Source: Hadesarchaea archaeon (GTDB lineage Archaea > Hadarchaeota > Hadarchaeia > Hadarchaeales > Hadarchaeaceae). Taken from it: a stretch of DNA of 21,187 bases. Positions 13,815 to 20,367 of this stretch are shown piece by piece. Each line of letters starts with the position of its first letter. Within the stretch, counting starts at the first letter, position 1. Both the position numbers and the translations under genes were made by a program. The notes beneath the pieces are model-generated. The model was not told the DNA's origin. It worked only from the letters and a program-made list of their open reading frames with translations, and made no database searches. The stretch covers positions 1 through 21,187 of the forward strand of contig JACIWF010000007.1 of the NCBI GenBank assembly GCA_014361095.1. The letters are read 5' to 3'.

Positions 13815-14465
13815 ATGAAAGCCGTTTGCCTCCTCTCAGGTGGCCCGGATAGCGCCGTGGCAGCCGCTTTGGCGAAAAAGGAAGGATACGAGCTATATTG
13901 TTTGTCCTTTAATTACGGGCAGCTTGCCACCAAGGAGCTGGAGAGTGCCAAAAACATTGCCCGGGCCCTTGGAGCTAGGGAGCACCGCGTGGTGGATATT
14001 TCCTTTCTCAGGGATCTCTATGGTCCAGGAGCAACCGCTTTAACGGACAGCAGTATGCGCATGCCGGAGCAATTTGAACCGAGCATTATTGTTCCGTTTA
14101 GAAATGGTGTGATGCTGGCGATTGCAGCCGCATATGCTTCGTCCGTGGGCGCTGAGGCCATCTTTTACGGACCCCAGCTGGACGACGCCAAGTTTTACCC
14201 CGACTGTAGAAAGGAGTTTGTCTCCGCCATCTCGCGTGCTATATCGCTCGGTACCGAGTCGAAGCTTCAGGTAAGAAACCCGCTCGCCGACCTGAATAAA
14301 GCCGAGGTTCTGAAGTTGGCGGTTGAGCTTGGAGTTCCCCTAGAACAGACTTGGAGCTGCTACCGCGGGGGAGAGATTCACTGCGGACGGTGTGAGTCCT
14401 GCAGAAATAGAAAAAATGCCTTCAGGGCGGCGGGAATACCCGATCCCACGAAATATGCAGAGTGA
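13815..14465 (+). CDS. queC: 7-cyano-7-deazaguanine (preQ0) synthase
   Basis: A 216-residue product with the ATP-PPi-loop SGGPDS (residues 8-13; most homologues have L or Q where this has P), the FNYGQ segment, VPFRN (about 93-97), DDAKFYPDCRKEF, and the zinc-binding cysteines Cys182, Cys190, Cys193 and Cys196 in the C-terminal block ending NAF. QueC converts 7-carboxy-7-deazaguanine, ammonia and ATP to preQ0. In archaea preQ0 is inserted at tRNA position 15 by archaeosine tRNA-guanine transglycosylase. The ATG at 13815 begins exactly at the conserved M-x-AVCLLSGG; the frame is open to a GTG at 13770, but the extra 15 residues look non-conserved. It follows the regulator gene by 59 nt. No queD, queE or tgt gene is in the window. 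Confidence 0.93.
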   Translation: MKAVCLLSGGPDSAVAAALAKKEGYELYCLSFNYGQLATKELESAKNIARALGAREHRVVDISFLRDLYGPGATALTDSSMRMPEQFEPSIIVPFRNGVMLAIAAAYASSVGAEAIFYGPQLDDAKFYPDCRKEFVSAISRAISLGTESKLQVRNPLADLNKAEVLKLAVELGVPLEQTWSCYRGGEIHCGRCESCRNRKNAFRAAGIPDPTKYAE

Positions 14466-14473
14466 GGTCCGCG

Positions 14474-14902
14474 TTATTTAAGTCTCCAGAGCGCCAGTCC
14501 GGTGGTCTGGTCGGGCTCCCGCTCAAGCTTTTCCCCGAGCAGCTCTAAGAAGTGAATCTCAGCCGCGAAGACGGTTGCACTGATGAGGTGGCCGGCATAG
14601 GTTCTACCTTTTGCATCAGAGAGGACAGCATGGAGATGTGCGAAGGGTTGGCCGTCCTTTGATGATATGTTTCCAAAGGAGTTGGCAATTTCCAGCGGCC
14701 TTTTCAATATAATTTTTTTATATTTTTGTTTTTCGTGATCGTAATAGGCGAGGACCGCGTCATCGACCGCGCCGATAACCGAGAAAACAGCCATTTTTAT
14801 TTTTTTCTCCCTAACAAAGTCTAATATGGATTGGACAAGTTCGGAATGATGTTCGGCCCGACATAGAAATGCCCGACCAATGCGATATCGCGACGATCTC
14901 AT
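14474..14902 (-). CDS. PPC/DUF296 domain protein
   Basis: A 142-residue single-domain protein. The C-terminal half shows the family core: FGNISSKDGQPFAHLHAVLSD (core PFAHLHAVLSD about residues 85-95), GRTYAGHLISATVFAAEIHFLEL (core GHL-x-x-A-x-VFAAEI). The His residues in H-L-H and GHL are the conserved metal-site candidates of this trimeric fold. In plants the same domain (PCC) is joined to AT-hooks in DNA-binding proteins; prokaryotic stand-alone versions have no clear function. N-terminal R-x-GRAFLCR and the FVREKKIKMAVFSVIGAVDDAVL stretch also fit. The gene is convergent with queC (8 nt between stops). The ATG at 14902 has a GGGGGT-like sequence nearby upstream. Confidence 0.88.
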   Translation of the reverse strand: MRSSRYRIGRAFLCRAEHHSELVQSILDFVREKKIKMAVFSVIGAVDDAVLAYYDHEKQKYKKIILKRPLEIANSFGNISSKDGQPFAHLHAVLSDAKGRTYAGHLISATVFAAEIHFLELLGEKLEREPDQTTGLALWRLK

Positions 14903-14994
14903 CTTTTACCCCCTTAACAATATTACCGAAAGTTTAAGATGCTTCCTGATGTTCTGTGTTTAAATTAGTCAGACATAATTTTTTTAGGTGTAGG

Positions 14995-16218
14995 ATGGTC
15001 TCAACCGCAGTCATCTCTGCTTCTGGGCTACAGGGGGCGAGGGAGGCTAAAGAGGCAATAAGGCTGGGAAGGAACGTGGTGTTTCTAGGTGGTGGACTTT
15101 CCCTGACCGAAGAGTTGGACCTTAAGTCTGCCGCTGCGGAAAGTGGTCTTTTATTTCTTGGACCAGCCTGTGGGACCACGATTTTGGATGGCCAGGGATT
15201 TGGTATCTGGAATAAGGTTCGGAACGGGCCCATCGGGATACTTGGAACATTTGGTAGCGGCATCCAGCAAGTCGCCTGCTTAGTTGAGGAGGTTGGGATT
15301 TCTCAGGCGCTCGACGTTGGCTTTCGGGATTTATCCCAGCGCATCAATGCACTTAGCACGCTTTCAGCTTTGAAATTTCTAAAAGAAGATCCAAATACCA
15401 AAGTTATCGTTATTCTTTCCCGGGAACCTGTCAGCAGCGTTCAGAGGCGCGTCTACGAGGCAGCGCTGGAGACAGGCAAGCCCACCGTCGTCTGTTTTTT
15501 AGGCAGCAAAATTGTCCAACCTAGATCCGGACTGGTTTTTACGGCCACTCTGGAAGAGGCCGCGTGGCAGGCCCTGAATCTGGTCAGCGGAGGTAAACCG
15601 GGCGATACAGTCCCTCGAATTCCAGAAAAATACAAAAAAATCGCTGAAGCCGAGCACAGCAGATTTGGCTACGGGCAGAGGTTCATCCGGGGTCTTTATT
15701 CAGGTGGAGCCCTATGTACCGAGACCATGGTGGTTGTCAAAAAATACTTTAACGCTGTTTATTCAAACATCCCTCTTGAACCCAAGTTAAGGCTCCCCGA
15801 TCCTCGTTCTAGCAAGGGGCACGCCTTTGTGGATTTTGGGGCCGAACCATTTTCCACTGGACGCCACCCCGCGGTAGATCTCACCCTCCGTCTGGAGAGG
15901 CTGTTGAAGGAGGCTAAAGACTGGGAAACTGCTGTGATTTTGTTTGATGTTTTACTCGGCCACGGGGCACACCCCAACCCAGCAGCAGAGTTTGCAACAG
16001 CAGTTAGGGAGGCAAAAAGAATCGTGGAGGATTCTGGCGGTTATCTCAGCGCTCTGGCCACCGTCGTGGGTACTAAAGAGGATCCGCAGGGGTTGAAGAA
16101 GCAGGTGGAGCAGCTCGAGCAGGCGGGAGTTTTGGTGATGAATTCTAACGCTCAAGCCGCGAGGATGGCTGCTTTGATAGCCTCACACGGTAAGATTTGG
16201 AAGAATTTGTCCGGATGA
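14995..16218 (+). CDS. FdrA-like protein (succinyl-CoA synthetase alpha-like fold), lacking the N-terminal domain
   Basis: A 407-residue protein from the ATG at 14995 (AGGTG 4 nt upstream). The first part matches the CoA-binding and ligase-CoA domains of FdrA: GRNVVFLGGGLSLTEELDLK, GLLFLGPACGTTILDG, IGILGTFGSGIQQVACLVEE (core GTFGSGIQQV) and GISQALDVGFRDL. The C-terminal part has GGALCTE, the ...FVDFGAEPFSTGRHPAVD block, and DVLLGHGAHPNPAAE, where the His-containing loop corresponds to the succinyl-CoA ligase active-site region. E. coli FdrA is about 555 residues and has an additional N-terminal domain that is missing here. FdrA with YlbE/YlbF-type partners is linked to oxamate carbamoyl transfer in allantoin breakdown; no such partners occur in the window. 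Family is clear; reaction unknown. Confidence 0.85.
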   Translation: MVSTAVISASGLQGAREAKEAIRLGRNVVFLGGGLSLTEELDLKSAAAESGLLFLGPACGTTILDGQGFGIWNKVRNGPIGILGTFGSGIQQVACLVEEVGISQALDVGFRDLSQRINALSTLSALKFLKEDPNTKVIVILSREPVSSVQRRVYEAALETGKPTVVCFLGSKIVQPRSGLVFTATLEEAAWQALNLVSGGKPGDTVPRIPEKYKKIAEAEHSRFGYGQRFIRGLYSGGALCTETMVVVKKYFNAVYSNIPLEPKLRLPDPRSSKGHAFVDFGAEPFSTGRHPAVDLTLRLERLLKEAKDWETAVILFDVLLGHGAHPNPAAEFATAVREAKRIVEDSGGYLSALATVVGTKEDPQGLKKQVEQLEQAGVLVMNSNAQAARMAALIASHGKIWKNLSG

Positions 16219-16219
16219 T

Positions 16220-16801
16220 TCAGGCCAAGAGGAAAGCCGCCTTAATCCCAGAGATGATCAGCTCTATGGCGAAGGCGGTCAGCAAAAGTCCGGTGACCCT
16301 TGAGATGATATCGGTGCCGGAAGTTCCGATGGCGCGGCTGATATGGCCGGAGAGCCAGAGTATGATCCAGCTTGCTGCTAGCGAGATCAACGCCGATATT
16401 GAAGTTATCAGATAACCGTACTGCTGAACAAAGATCATTGAGGTCACGATCACCCCGGGTCCGCTGAGCATCGGTGTCGCCAGCAGGGTGATGGCTGGGG
16501 GACTCTCGCCTTTCCCACTGATTGACAGCGACAGCATCAGTTCAATTCCAAGGATGGTCAGGACCAGACCGCCGGCGATGCTCAGAGAGGCAAAGTCAAT
16601 CATGAAGACGTCGAGAAGAAACTGACCGAAAAAAAGAAAGGCAAAGAGCACAGCGCCGGCCGTGACTATCGCCTGCGTGGCAGCTGATACCTTCTGTTTT
16701 GGATTCATGTATTTTGTTACTGAGATGAATATAGGGATGCTGGAAAAGGGCCCCATAATAACGAAAAAGGTAAGCGCCGATTTTATTATCTCGTCCATCA
16801 T
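16220..16801 (-). CDS. MarC/UPF0056 family integral membrane protein
   Basis: A 193-residue protein with six hydrophobic segments (about residues 4-25, 38-60, 62-85, 100-122, 132-152 and 168-190). Family features are FFVIMGPFSSIPIFISVTK near the N-terminus (core MGPFSSIPIF), the SIAGGLVLTILGIEL segment, and TPMLSGPGVIVTSMI (core PMLSGPG). MarC was named from the E. coli mar locus, but no antibiotic-resistance function is established and the activity is unknown. The ATG at 16801 is chosen over the in-frame ATG at 16813 because GGGTGAT lies 4-7 nt before it; a second ATG follows directly at 16798. Its stop is one base from the fdrA-like stop, so the two genes converge. AATATTTTAA at 16829-16838 is a suitable TATA box. 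Confidence 0.92.
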   Translation of the reverse strand: MMDEIIKSALTFFVIMGPFSSIPIFISVTKYMNPKQKVSAATQAIVTAGAVLFAFLFFGQFLLDVFMIDFASLSIAGGLVLTILGIELMLSLSISGKGESPPAITLLATPMLSGPGVIVTSMIFVQQYGYLITSISALISLAASWIILWLSGHISRAIGTSGTDIISRVTGLLLTAFAIELIISGIKAAFLLA

Positions 16802-16828
16802 GTAATCACCCATAAATTGATTTCGATG

Positions 16829-16838
16829 GTTAAAATAT
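16829..16838. promoter_or_regulatory. TATA-like box, marC and/or downstream RNA
   Basis: On the minus strand AATATTTTAA is about 32 nt upstream of the marC ATG, placing the start just before the GGGTGAT ribosome site. Read on the plus strand it is TTAAAATATT, which would start a transcript near 16859 into the structured region. Direction cannot be settled from sequence. Confidence 0.4.
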
Positions 16839-16858
16839 TGTTAGGAAAAAATACAACT

Positions 16859-17106
16859 TTCGCCAGGGGCACCGCATGAATCGAAAAATCCTCCAGCCCA
16901 ACGGATCATGAGTTTTTTCACCATGCCGCTAGTTCTCCCAGTTGGCCACACCAGCCGACCGATATTTGGTTCATAGAATTCCAGCTGGTAACAAATCTAT
17001 GGGGCAATGTCTGCTGGTCAGCTGTTGTGCCAGATAAATGTCAGTGCCTAGGTGAACCTTGCCCCGATGGTAGAGAATTTGGAGAGGTCATTTTTTTCTT
17101 TTTTTT
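16859..17106 (+). ncRNA. Candidate structured RNA or operon leader with T-tract end
   Basis: The 335-nt gap between marC and the secretion operon has no convincing ORF but shows four stem-loops in a row on the plus strand. CGG-CATG (16902-16910, two-base bulge) pairs with CATG-CCG (16922-16928). GTTGGC (16941-16946) pairs with GCCGAC (16954-16959) around a 7-nt loop. CATAGA (16972-16977) pairs with TCTATG (16996-17001). GGGGCAA (17001-17007) pairs with TTGCCCC (17059-17065). A T-tract of seven plus eight T (17091-17106) follows. A TATA-like box is at 16829-16838. It could be a free small RNA or a leader controlling the downstream operon. It does not fit tRNA, and I did not recognise RNase P or SRP RNA motifs. 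Confidence 0.4.
17091..17106 (+). terminator. T-tract: terminator of the candidate RNA, or TATA region of the next operon
   Basis: Seven T, one C, then eight T. As an archaeal terminator it would end the upstream candidate RNA. The 3' part, reading TTTTTTAAAG into 17110, is also about 30 nt before the GTG at 17137 and could be the TATA region for that gene. Both readings are possible. Confidence 0.45.
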
Positions 17107-17136
17107 AAAGCGTGTCCCAAATGTGCTGCGGGCGGC

Positions 17137-17373
17137 GTGGAACTGTTGTTAGCTTTAATCGCCATTGCCTGGCAGGTGGGGTCAGTTGTTCTCGAGAGAT
17201 CTCTCAATCGTTTCGGAACCATTTCCTCGCTTCTCAGGTTGCTCTTTGCCGCCGAAATCGAGCTTTTACGGTCGCTCAGGGTGGAGTTAGAAGCACTTTC
17301 GGACGACGGGTACAGAACTGCGATACTTTTTCGGGTGGAGCAGAGGCTGAGGGAGCTGGGCGAATATGGTTAG
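17137..17373 (+). CDS. Small protein with N-terminal hydrophobic segment, first gene of secretion operon
   Basis: A 78-residue protein not recognised. The first 19 residues (ELLLALIAIAWQVGSVVL core) are hydrophobic and could be a membrane anchor; the remainder is helical and charged with regular Leu and Arg, e.g. LRSLRVELEAL and LFRVEQRLREL. There is no type III (prepilin-like) signal sequence, so it is not an obvious pilin. The start is GTG at 17137 without a good SD; it may be leaderless, as T-rich TATA-like sequence lies about 30 nt upstream. Its stop overlaps the start of the next gene by 8 nt, which supports it being real and translationally coupled. Function could be as an accessory or scaffold of the ATPase system, but this is only positional inference. 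Confidence 0.6.
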   Translation: MELLLALIAIAWQVGSVVLERSLNRFGTISSLLRLLFAAEIELLRSLRVELEALSDDGYRTAILFRVEQRLRELGEYG

Positions 17374-17968
17374 GAGGCTAGGATTTGATTCCATTTTGGC
17401 GGCTCTTGACAGAATTATGGAATTGAGCCCAAATGATCTCGGAAAAGCCGCGAGGCTCTTGCGGAGGCTTGACTCGGATCTGGAAAGGTTGTTGGAGGCA
17501 GCAAAGATTGACGAGGGGCGCCGAAAGGGCCTGGTTAAGGGGGTGACTTTGGTGAGATCTGCATCGGCAAGCCTATTTTGTTCTTTAGGCAACGCCAGGC
17601 AGAAGGGACAGCTGAGTGGTGACTGGCTTCGCTTCGCTCAAAATGATTTTTTGGAGCTTAAGGAGGATTTAATGGCGCTCAGGGAGTTTTTGGTTGAAAA
17701 CGCCGATTTTGTGAGACTGGCCTGTCTGCGGGACCAAATCGGTGGGCTGGCAGGCACTAATCCTGAGAAGCTTTTTGAGGAACTCCACGAGGCCGGAGTG
17801 CTTAGTGAACGGACCTGGGTTTTGCTGATCTCCTATCCAGGTTCTTGGAAGGAGTTGCTTAGAAATGAGGAGATTTCGAAGCAGATCTCACAACTTTCGG
17901 CTTGGCTTCTCGAGTTCCATGAGGTGAGAAAGCGAAGAACTTCCGAAGGAGGAATCGACCAGTGTTGA
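17366..17968 (+). CDS. Unrecognised helical protein in secretion operon
   Basis: A 200-residue soluble-looking protein with no membrane segment and no motif I recognise. It is mostly predicted helix: a Leu/Arg-rich first third (ARLLRRLDSDLERLLEA core, about residues 28-44), a middle helix around FLELKEDLMALREFL, and a last third with LFEELHEAGVLSERTW and ISQLSAWLLEF. The heptad-like spacing of Leu suggests coiled coil or helical bundle assembly. It starts at ATG 17366 inside the end of the previous gene and its stop overlaps the following GTG by 7 nt, so it belongs firmly to the operon leading to the TadA-like ATPase. Function unknown; a structural or regulatory accessory of the secretion machine is the simplest guess. 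Confidence 0.75.
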   Translation: MVRRLGFDSILAALDRIMELSPNDLGKAARLLRRLDSDLERLLEAAKIDEGRRKGLVKGVTLVRSASASLFCSLGNARQKGQLSGDWLRFAQNDFLELKEDLMALREFLVENADFVRLACLRDQIGGLAGTNPEKLFEELHEAGVLSERTWVLLISYPGSWKELLRNEEISKQISQLSAWLLEFHEVRKRRTSEGGIDQC

Positions 17969-18165
17969 GGAGGATCAATGAGGCCGTGATTGCCGATCAT
18001 GGAAGGAGAATTAGCAAGCTGTGCGACGATTTTGAGGTGTTAAATCAACGTCTGTTTCTTTTGGAGAGAAGACTCGCAACCGTCGAGAACAGCCTCGCTG
18101 AGTTGACGAGGCTCTGTCACAGACTCGATCTCGCCTTTTCTGATTTCAATGCAGACGATCGTTGA
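17962..18165 (+). CDS. Short coiled-coil protein in secretion operon
   Basis: A 67-residue protein. From about residue 17 it is a continuous heptad pattern (LCDDFEVLNQRLFLLERRL and ATVENSLAELTRLCHRLDL as parts), with Leu or Val at a and d positions, so a dimeric coiled coil is likely. It has no membrane segment. The start is GTG at 17962 (TTG at 17965 is an alternative) with AAGGAGGA about 9 nt upstream; it overlaps the previous gene by 7 nt. The ATPase ATG follows 14 nt after its stop. Not recognised as a named family. It may mediate oligomer contacts with the ATPase or the 200-residue neighbour; that is inference from position and composition. Confidence 0.6.
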   Translation: MLRRINEAVIADHGRRISKLCDDFEVLNQRLFLLERRLATVENSLAELTRLCHRLDLAFSDFNADDR

Positions 18166-18179
18166 GCGGGAGTGGAGCG

Positions 18180-20363
18180 ATGGGCTGTGACAGGAGCATA
18201 GTGACGGTGGGCACTGAGCGCGTGATGAAGTTCAAGTGCGGTGATTGCCGGGGCGGTGCGTCGGTCGAAAAATCACGTGCCTGTATGAGAGGAGTTCTTG
18301 AGGCGCTCATGGAGGAAAACAACGTCGACGTGGTAGTCCTTTCCGGAACATATGAGCGTGAGTACAGCGGGGCCGGGCTGCGGGCGCTCAAGGAAATCGC
18401 AGCCGTGCTGAGCGAGGTCCATGGATGGGCTCTGGCCAATCTTGTCTCAGGTGGTTGCAGACGATGCGAGGCTTCTCGCGAAATTCAGCTTAGAAGGGTG
18501 TTTGAGGAGCTTTCCGCCGATCCTGTTGCCGGCTATCGCAGGTTGCAGGAATTATTTCACACGATGAACGCGAAAAAGGAGCGCGGTGCCAAGAGTTGCC
18601 AAGCCTGTCGTTCGGAATTTATCAGGAAATCTCTGGAACCGCTTATGAGTTCTCTCGCTAGCTCGGCCCTTTTGAAGGCCGTGAAGACCGGTTTAAAGTA
18701 TTCGGAAATTTTACAGCCCCTCATCAGACCATGTTTTCTGACTTCGCGCCTTCAGATGGAGCCGCCCATCGGGTGTGAGCTCATAGATTCTTATGAGATT
18801 GAAAGCGGCGAGGTGAAGATATATCGCCTCCCCGATCAGCTTCAGAACCTGTATTTTTTTATTCCGCCGGAGTACCGGCTGACGCATGACCAGATGAAGA
18901 TTCTCCAGCATGCCCAGCAGGAGATCGTTGACAATCATCGTAACCTGGATTGCGACCTGATGCAGGCCCGTAAACAGATTGCGCGCCTTGGCGAGAGGTT
19001 GATGATCGAAAAGTCAGTGAAGGAAAAGATCCAGGTCTCGAGGGAAGAAATTAAAAAGTTGGTCTTGAGCCTATCTAGGTTCACCGCTGGAATGGGCCTG
19101 CTTGAATCCCTGCTTTCGGATCCAAAAATTCAGGACATCTATATTGACGCTCCAGTGGGAAGAACACCTGTACACCTGTTGCACCGCGACCATGACGAGT
19201 GCCTTACCAATGTCTTCCTCACTCCTGACGACGCTTCTTCGCTGATCTCACGGTTCCGAGCCTTCAGCGGCCGGCCATTTTCCGAAGCTGATCCGGTTCT
19301 GGACCTCAACTTGGGTGAGGTGAGGATAGCTGCAATCGGGCCGCCGCTCAGCCCCGGTGGCATAGCTTTTGCGCTTCGCCGGCACAAGCCCACCCCGTGG
19401 ACGCTGCCGCAGTTCATCCAGGCAAAGTTTCTGAACCCTTATGCGGCAGGGCTGCTCAGCCTGCTGGTTGACTCGCAGGTCTCTCTGTTGATAGCCGGTA
19501 GCCGCGGGGCCGGTAAGACCTCGCTGCTGGGCGCGCTCATGTTGGAGATCCTTCCAAAGTTCAGGATCATAACCATAGAGGATACCCGCGAACTTATGGT
19601 GGAGAGGCTTCGCGAGCTTGGCTTCAAGATTCAGTCCCTGCAGGTGCAGTCATCAGTCTCAGGTGTGAAAAGCGAGCTTAGCGCTGAGGAAGCTCTCAGG
19701 GCAGCCCTTCGCCTTGGGGAATCGGTCTTGGTCATTGGTGAGGTTAGAGGCGAGGAGGCGCGTGTTCTCTATGAGGCGATGCGGGTGGGCGCTGCCGGCA
19801 ACTCGGTGATGGGTACCATTCATGGAGCTACCGCTCAGGATGTTTTCGAACGGGTTGTCCATGATCTCAAGATAACGCCGAGTTCCTTCAAGGCCACCGA
19901 GGCGATAGCGGTGGTGGCTCCCATCCGAATGAGGGGAGGGGTTGCCAGAGCTAGACGGTTGGTGCAAATAGTTGAGGTCAGAAGGGACTGGCGTCACGAC
20001 CCGACAGCCGAGGGAGGATTTGTACCTTTAATGTCCTTCGATTACTCTCGTGATTGCCTGAGGCCCACCCGGACCCTTGTCAGCGGAAGGTCGGAGCTGA
20101 TTGCCAGAATTGCGAGGAAGTGGGGCCTGACGCCGCTTCAGGTGATGCGCAACTTGGAATTTCGTGTCAAGGTTGAAGGAGATCTGGTAAGCGAGGCGGC
20201 GATGGGAAGGCCGCAGCTGCTTGAGGCCCCATTTGTTCTCCGGGCCAATCTCGCTTGGCATTCTTTCTTTGAGGACCAGCTCAAGCACGGTGACGTAGAC
20301 TATCGCCATCTTTACAAAAAATGGCGCGAGTGGTTGAACTCAGCTGCAGATCAAGCGGTGTGA
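18180..20363 (+). CDS. TadA/GspE-type secretion or pilus assembly ATPase with cysteine-rich N-terminal extension
   Basis: A 727-residue ATPase of the type II/IV secretion superfamily. Residues about 15-190 form an extension with several CxxC pairs (Cys20-x2-Cys23 with Cys35, then GCRRC and SCQAC), which may bind zinc or an iron-sulfur cluster. An N-terminal domain of the archaeal GspE/TadA type follows, with LTHDQMKIL and the LLSDPKIQDIYID segment. The core has Walker A GSRGAGKT (440-447), the IEDTREL Asp box, Walker B region VIGEVRGEE (518-526) and the His box with His548 in GTIHG. A C-terminal domain of about 150 residues ends the protein. Such ATPases power archaeal type IV pili, archaella-like or secretion systems at the inner face of the membrane. 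The ATG at 18180 has GGGAG 7 nt upstream; an in-frame TTG at 18162 overlaps the previous stop. The next gene encodes the membrane partner. Confidence 0.93.
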   Translation: MGCDRSIVTVGTERVMKFKCGDCRGGASVEKSRACMRGVLEALMEENNVDVVVLSGTYEREYSGAGLRALKEIAAVLSEVHGWALANLVSGGCRRCEASREIQLRRVFEELSADPVAGYRRLQELFHTMNAKKERGAKSCQACRSEFIRKSLEPLMSSLASSALLKAVKTGLKYSEILQPLIRPCFLTSRLQMEPPIGCELIDSYEIESGEVKIYRLPDQLQNLYFFIPPEYRLTHDQMKILQHAQQEIVDNHRNLDCDLMQARKQIARLGERLMIEKSVKEKIQVSREEIKKLVLSLSRFTAGMGLLESLLSDPKIQDIYIDAPVGRTPVHLLHRDHDECLTNVFLTPDDASSLISRFRAFSGRPFSEADPVLDLNLGEVRIAAIGPPLSPGGIAFALRRHKPTPWTLPQFIQAKFLNPYAAGLLSLLVDSQVSLLIAGSRGAGKTSLLGALMLEILPKFRIITIEDTRELMVERLRELGFKIQSLQVQSSVSGVKSELSAEEALRAALRLGESVLVIGEVRGEEARVLYEAMRVGAAGNSVMGTIHGATAQDVFERVVHDLKITPSSFKATEAIAVVAPIRMRGGVARARRLVQIVEVRRDWRHDPTAEGGFVPLMSFDYSRDCLRPTRTLVSGRSELIARIARKWGLTPLQVMRNLEFRVKVEGDLVSEAAMGRPQLLEAPFVLRANLAWHSFFEDQLKHGDVDYRHLYKKWREWLNSAADQAV

Positions 20364-20367
20364 AATC

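Noticed and set aside
17001..17066. tRNA-like element: perfect 7-bp GGGGCAA/TTGCCCC acceptor-like stem 65 nt long
   Set aside because: No T-arm with a TTCRA loop before the 3' strand, no anticodon arm of five pairs, and no clear D-arm. It is kept only as a stem within the candidate structured RNA.
17112..17381. 89-residue ORF overlapping the 78-residue gene in another frame
   Set aside because: Composition is Cys/Gly/Arg/Ser-rich and irregular, while the 78-residue frame overlaps the next gene's start in the usual operon manner and has a helical, Leu-rich protein-like pattern.
17287..17592. 101-residue minus-strand ORF
   Set aside because: Antisense to the operon genes and without any recognisable feature.
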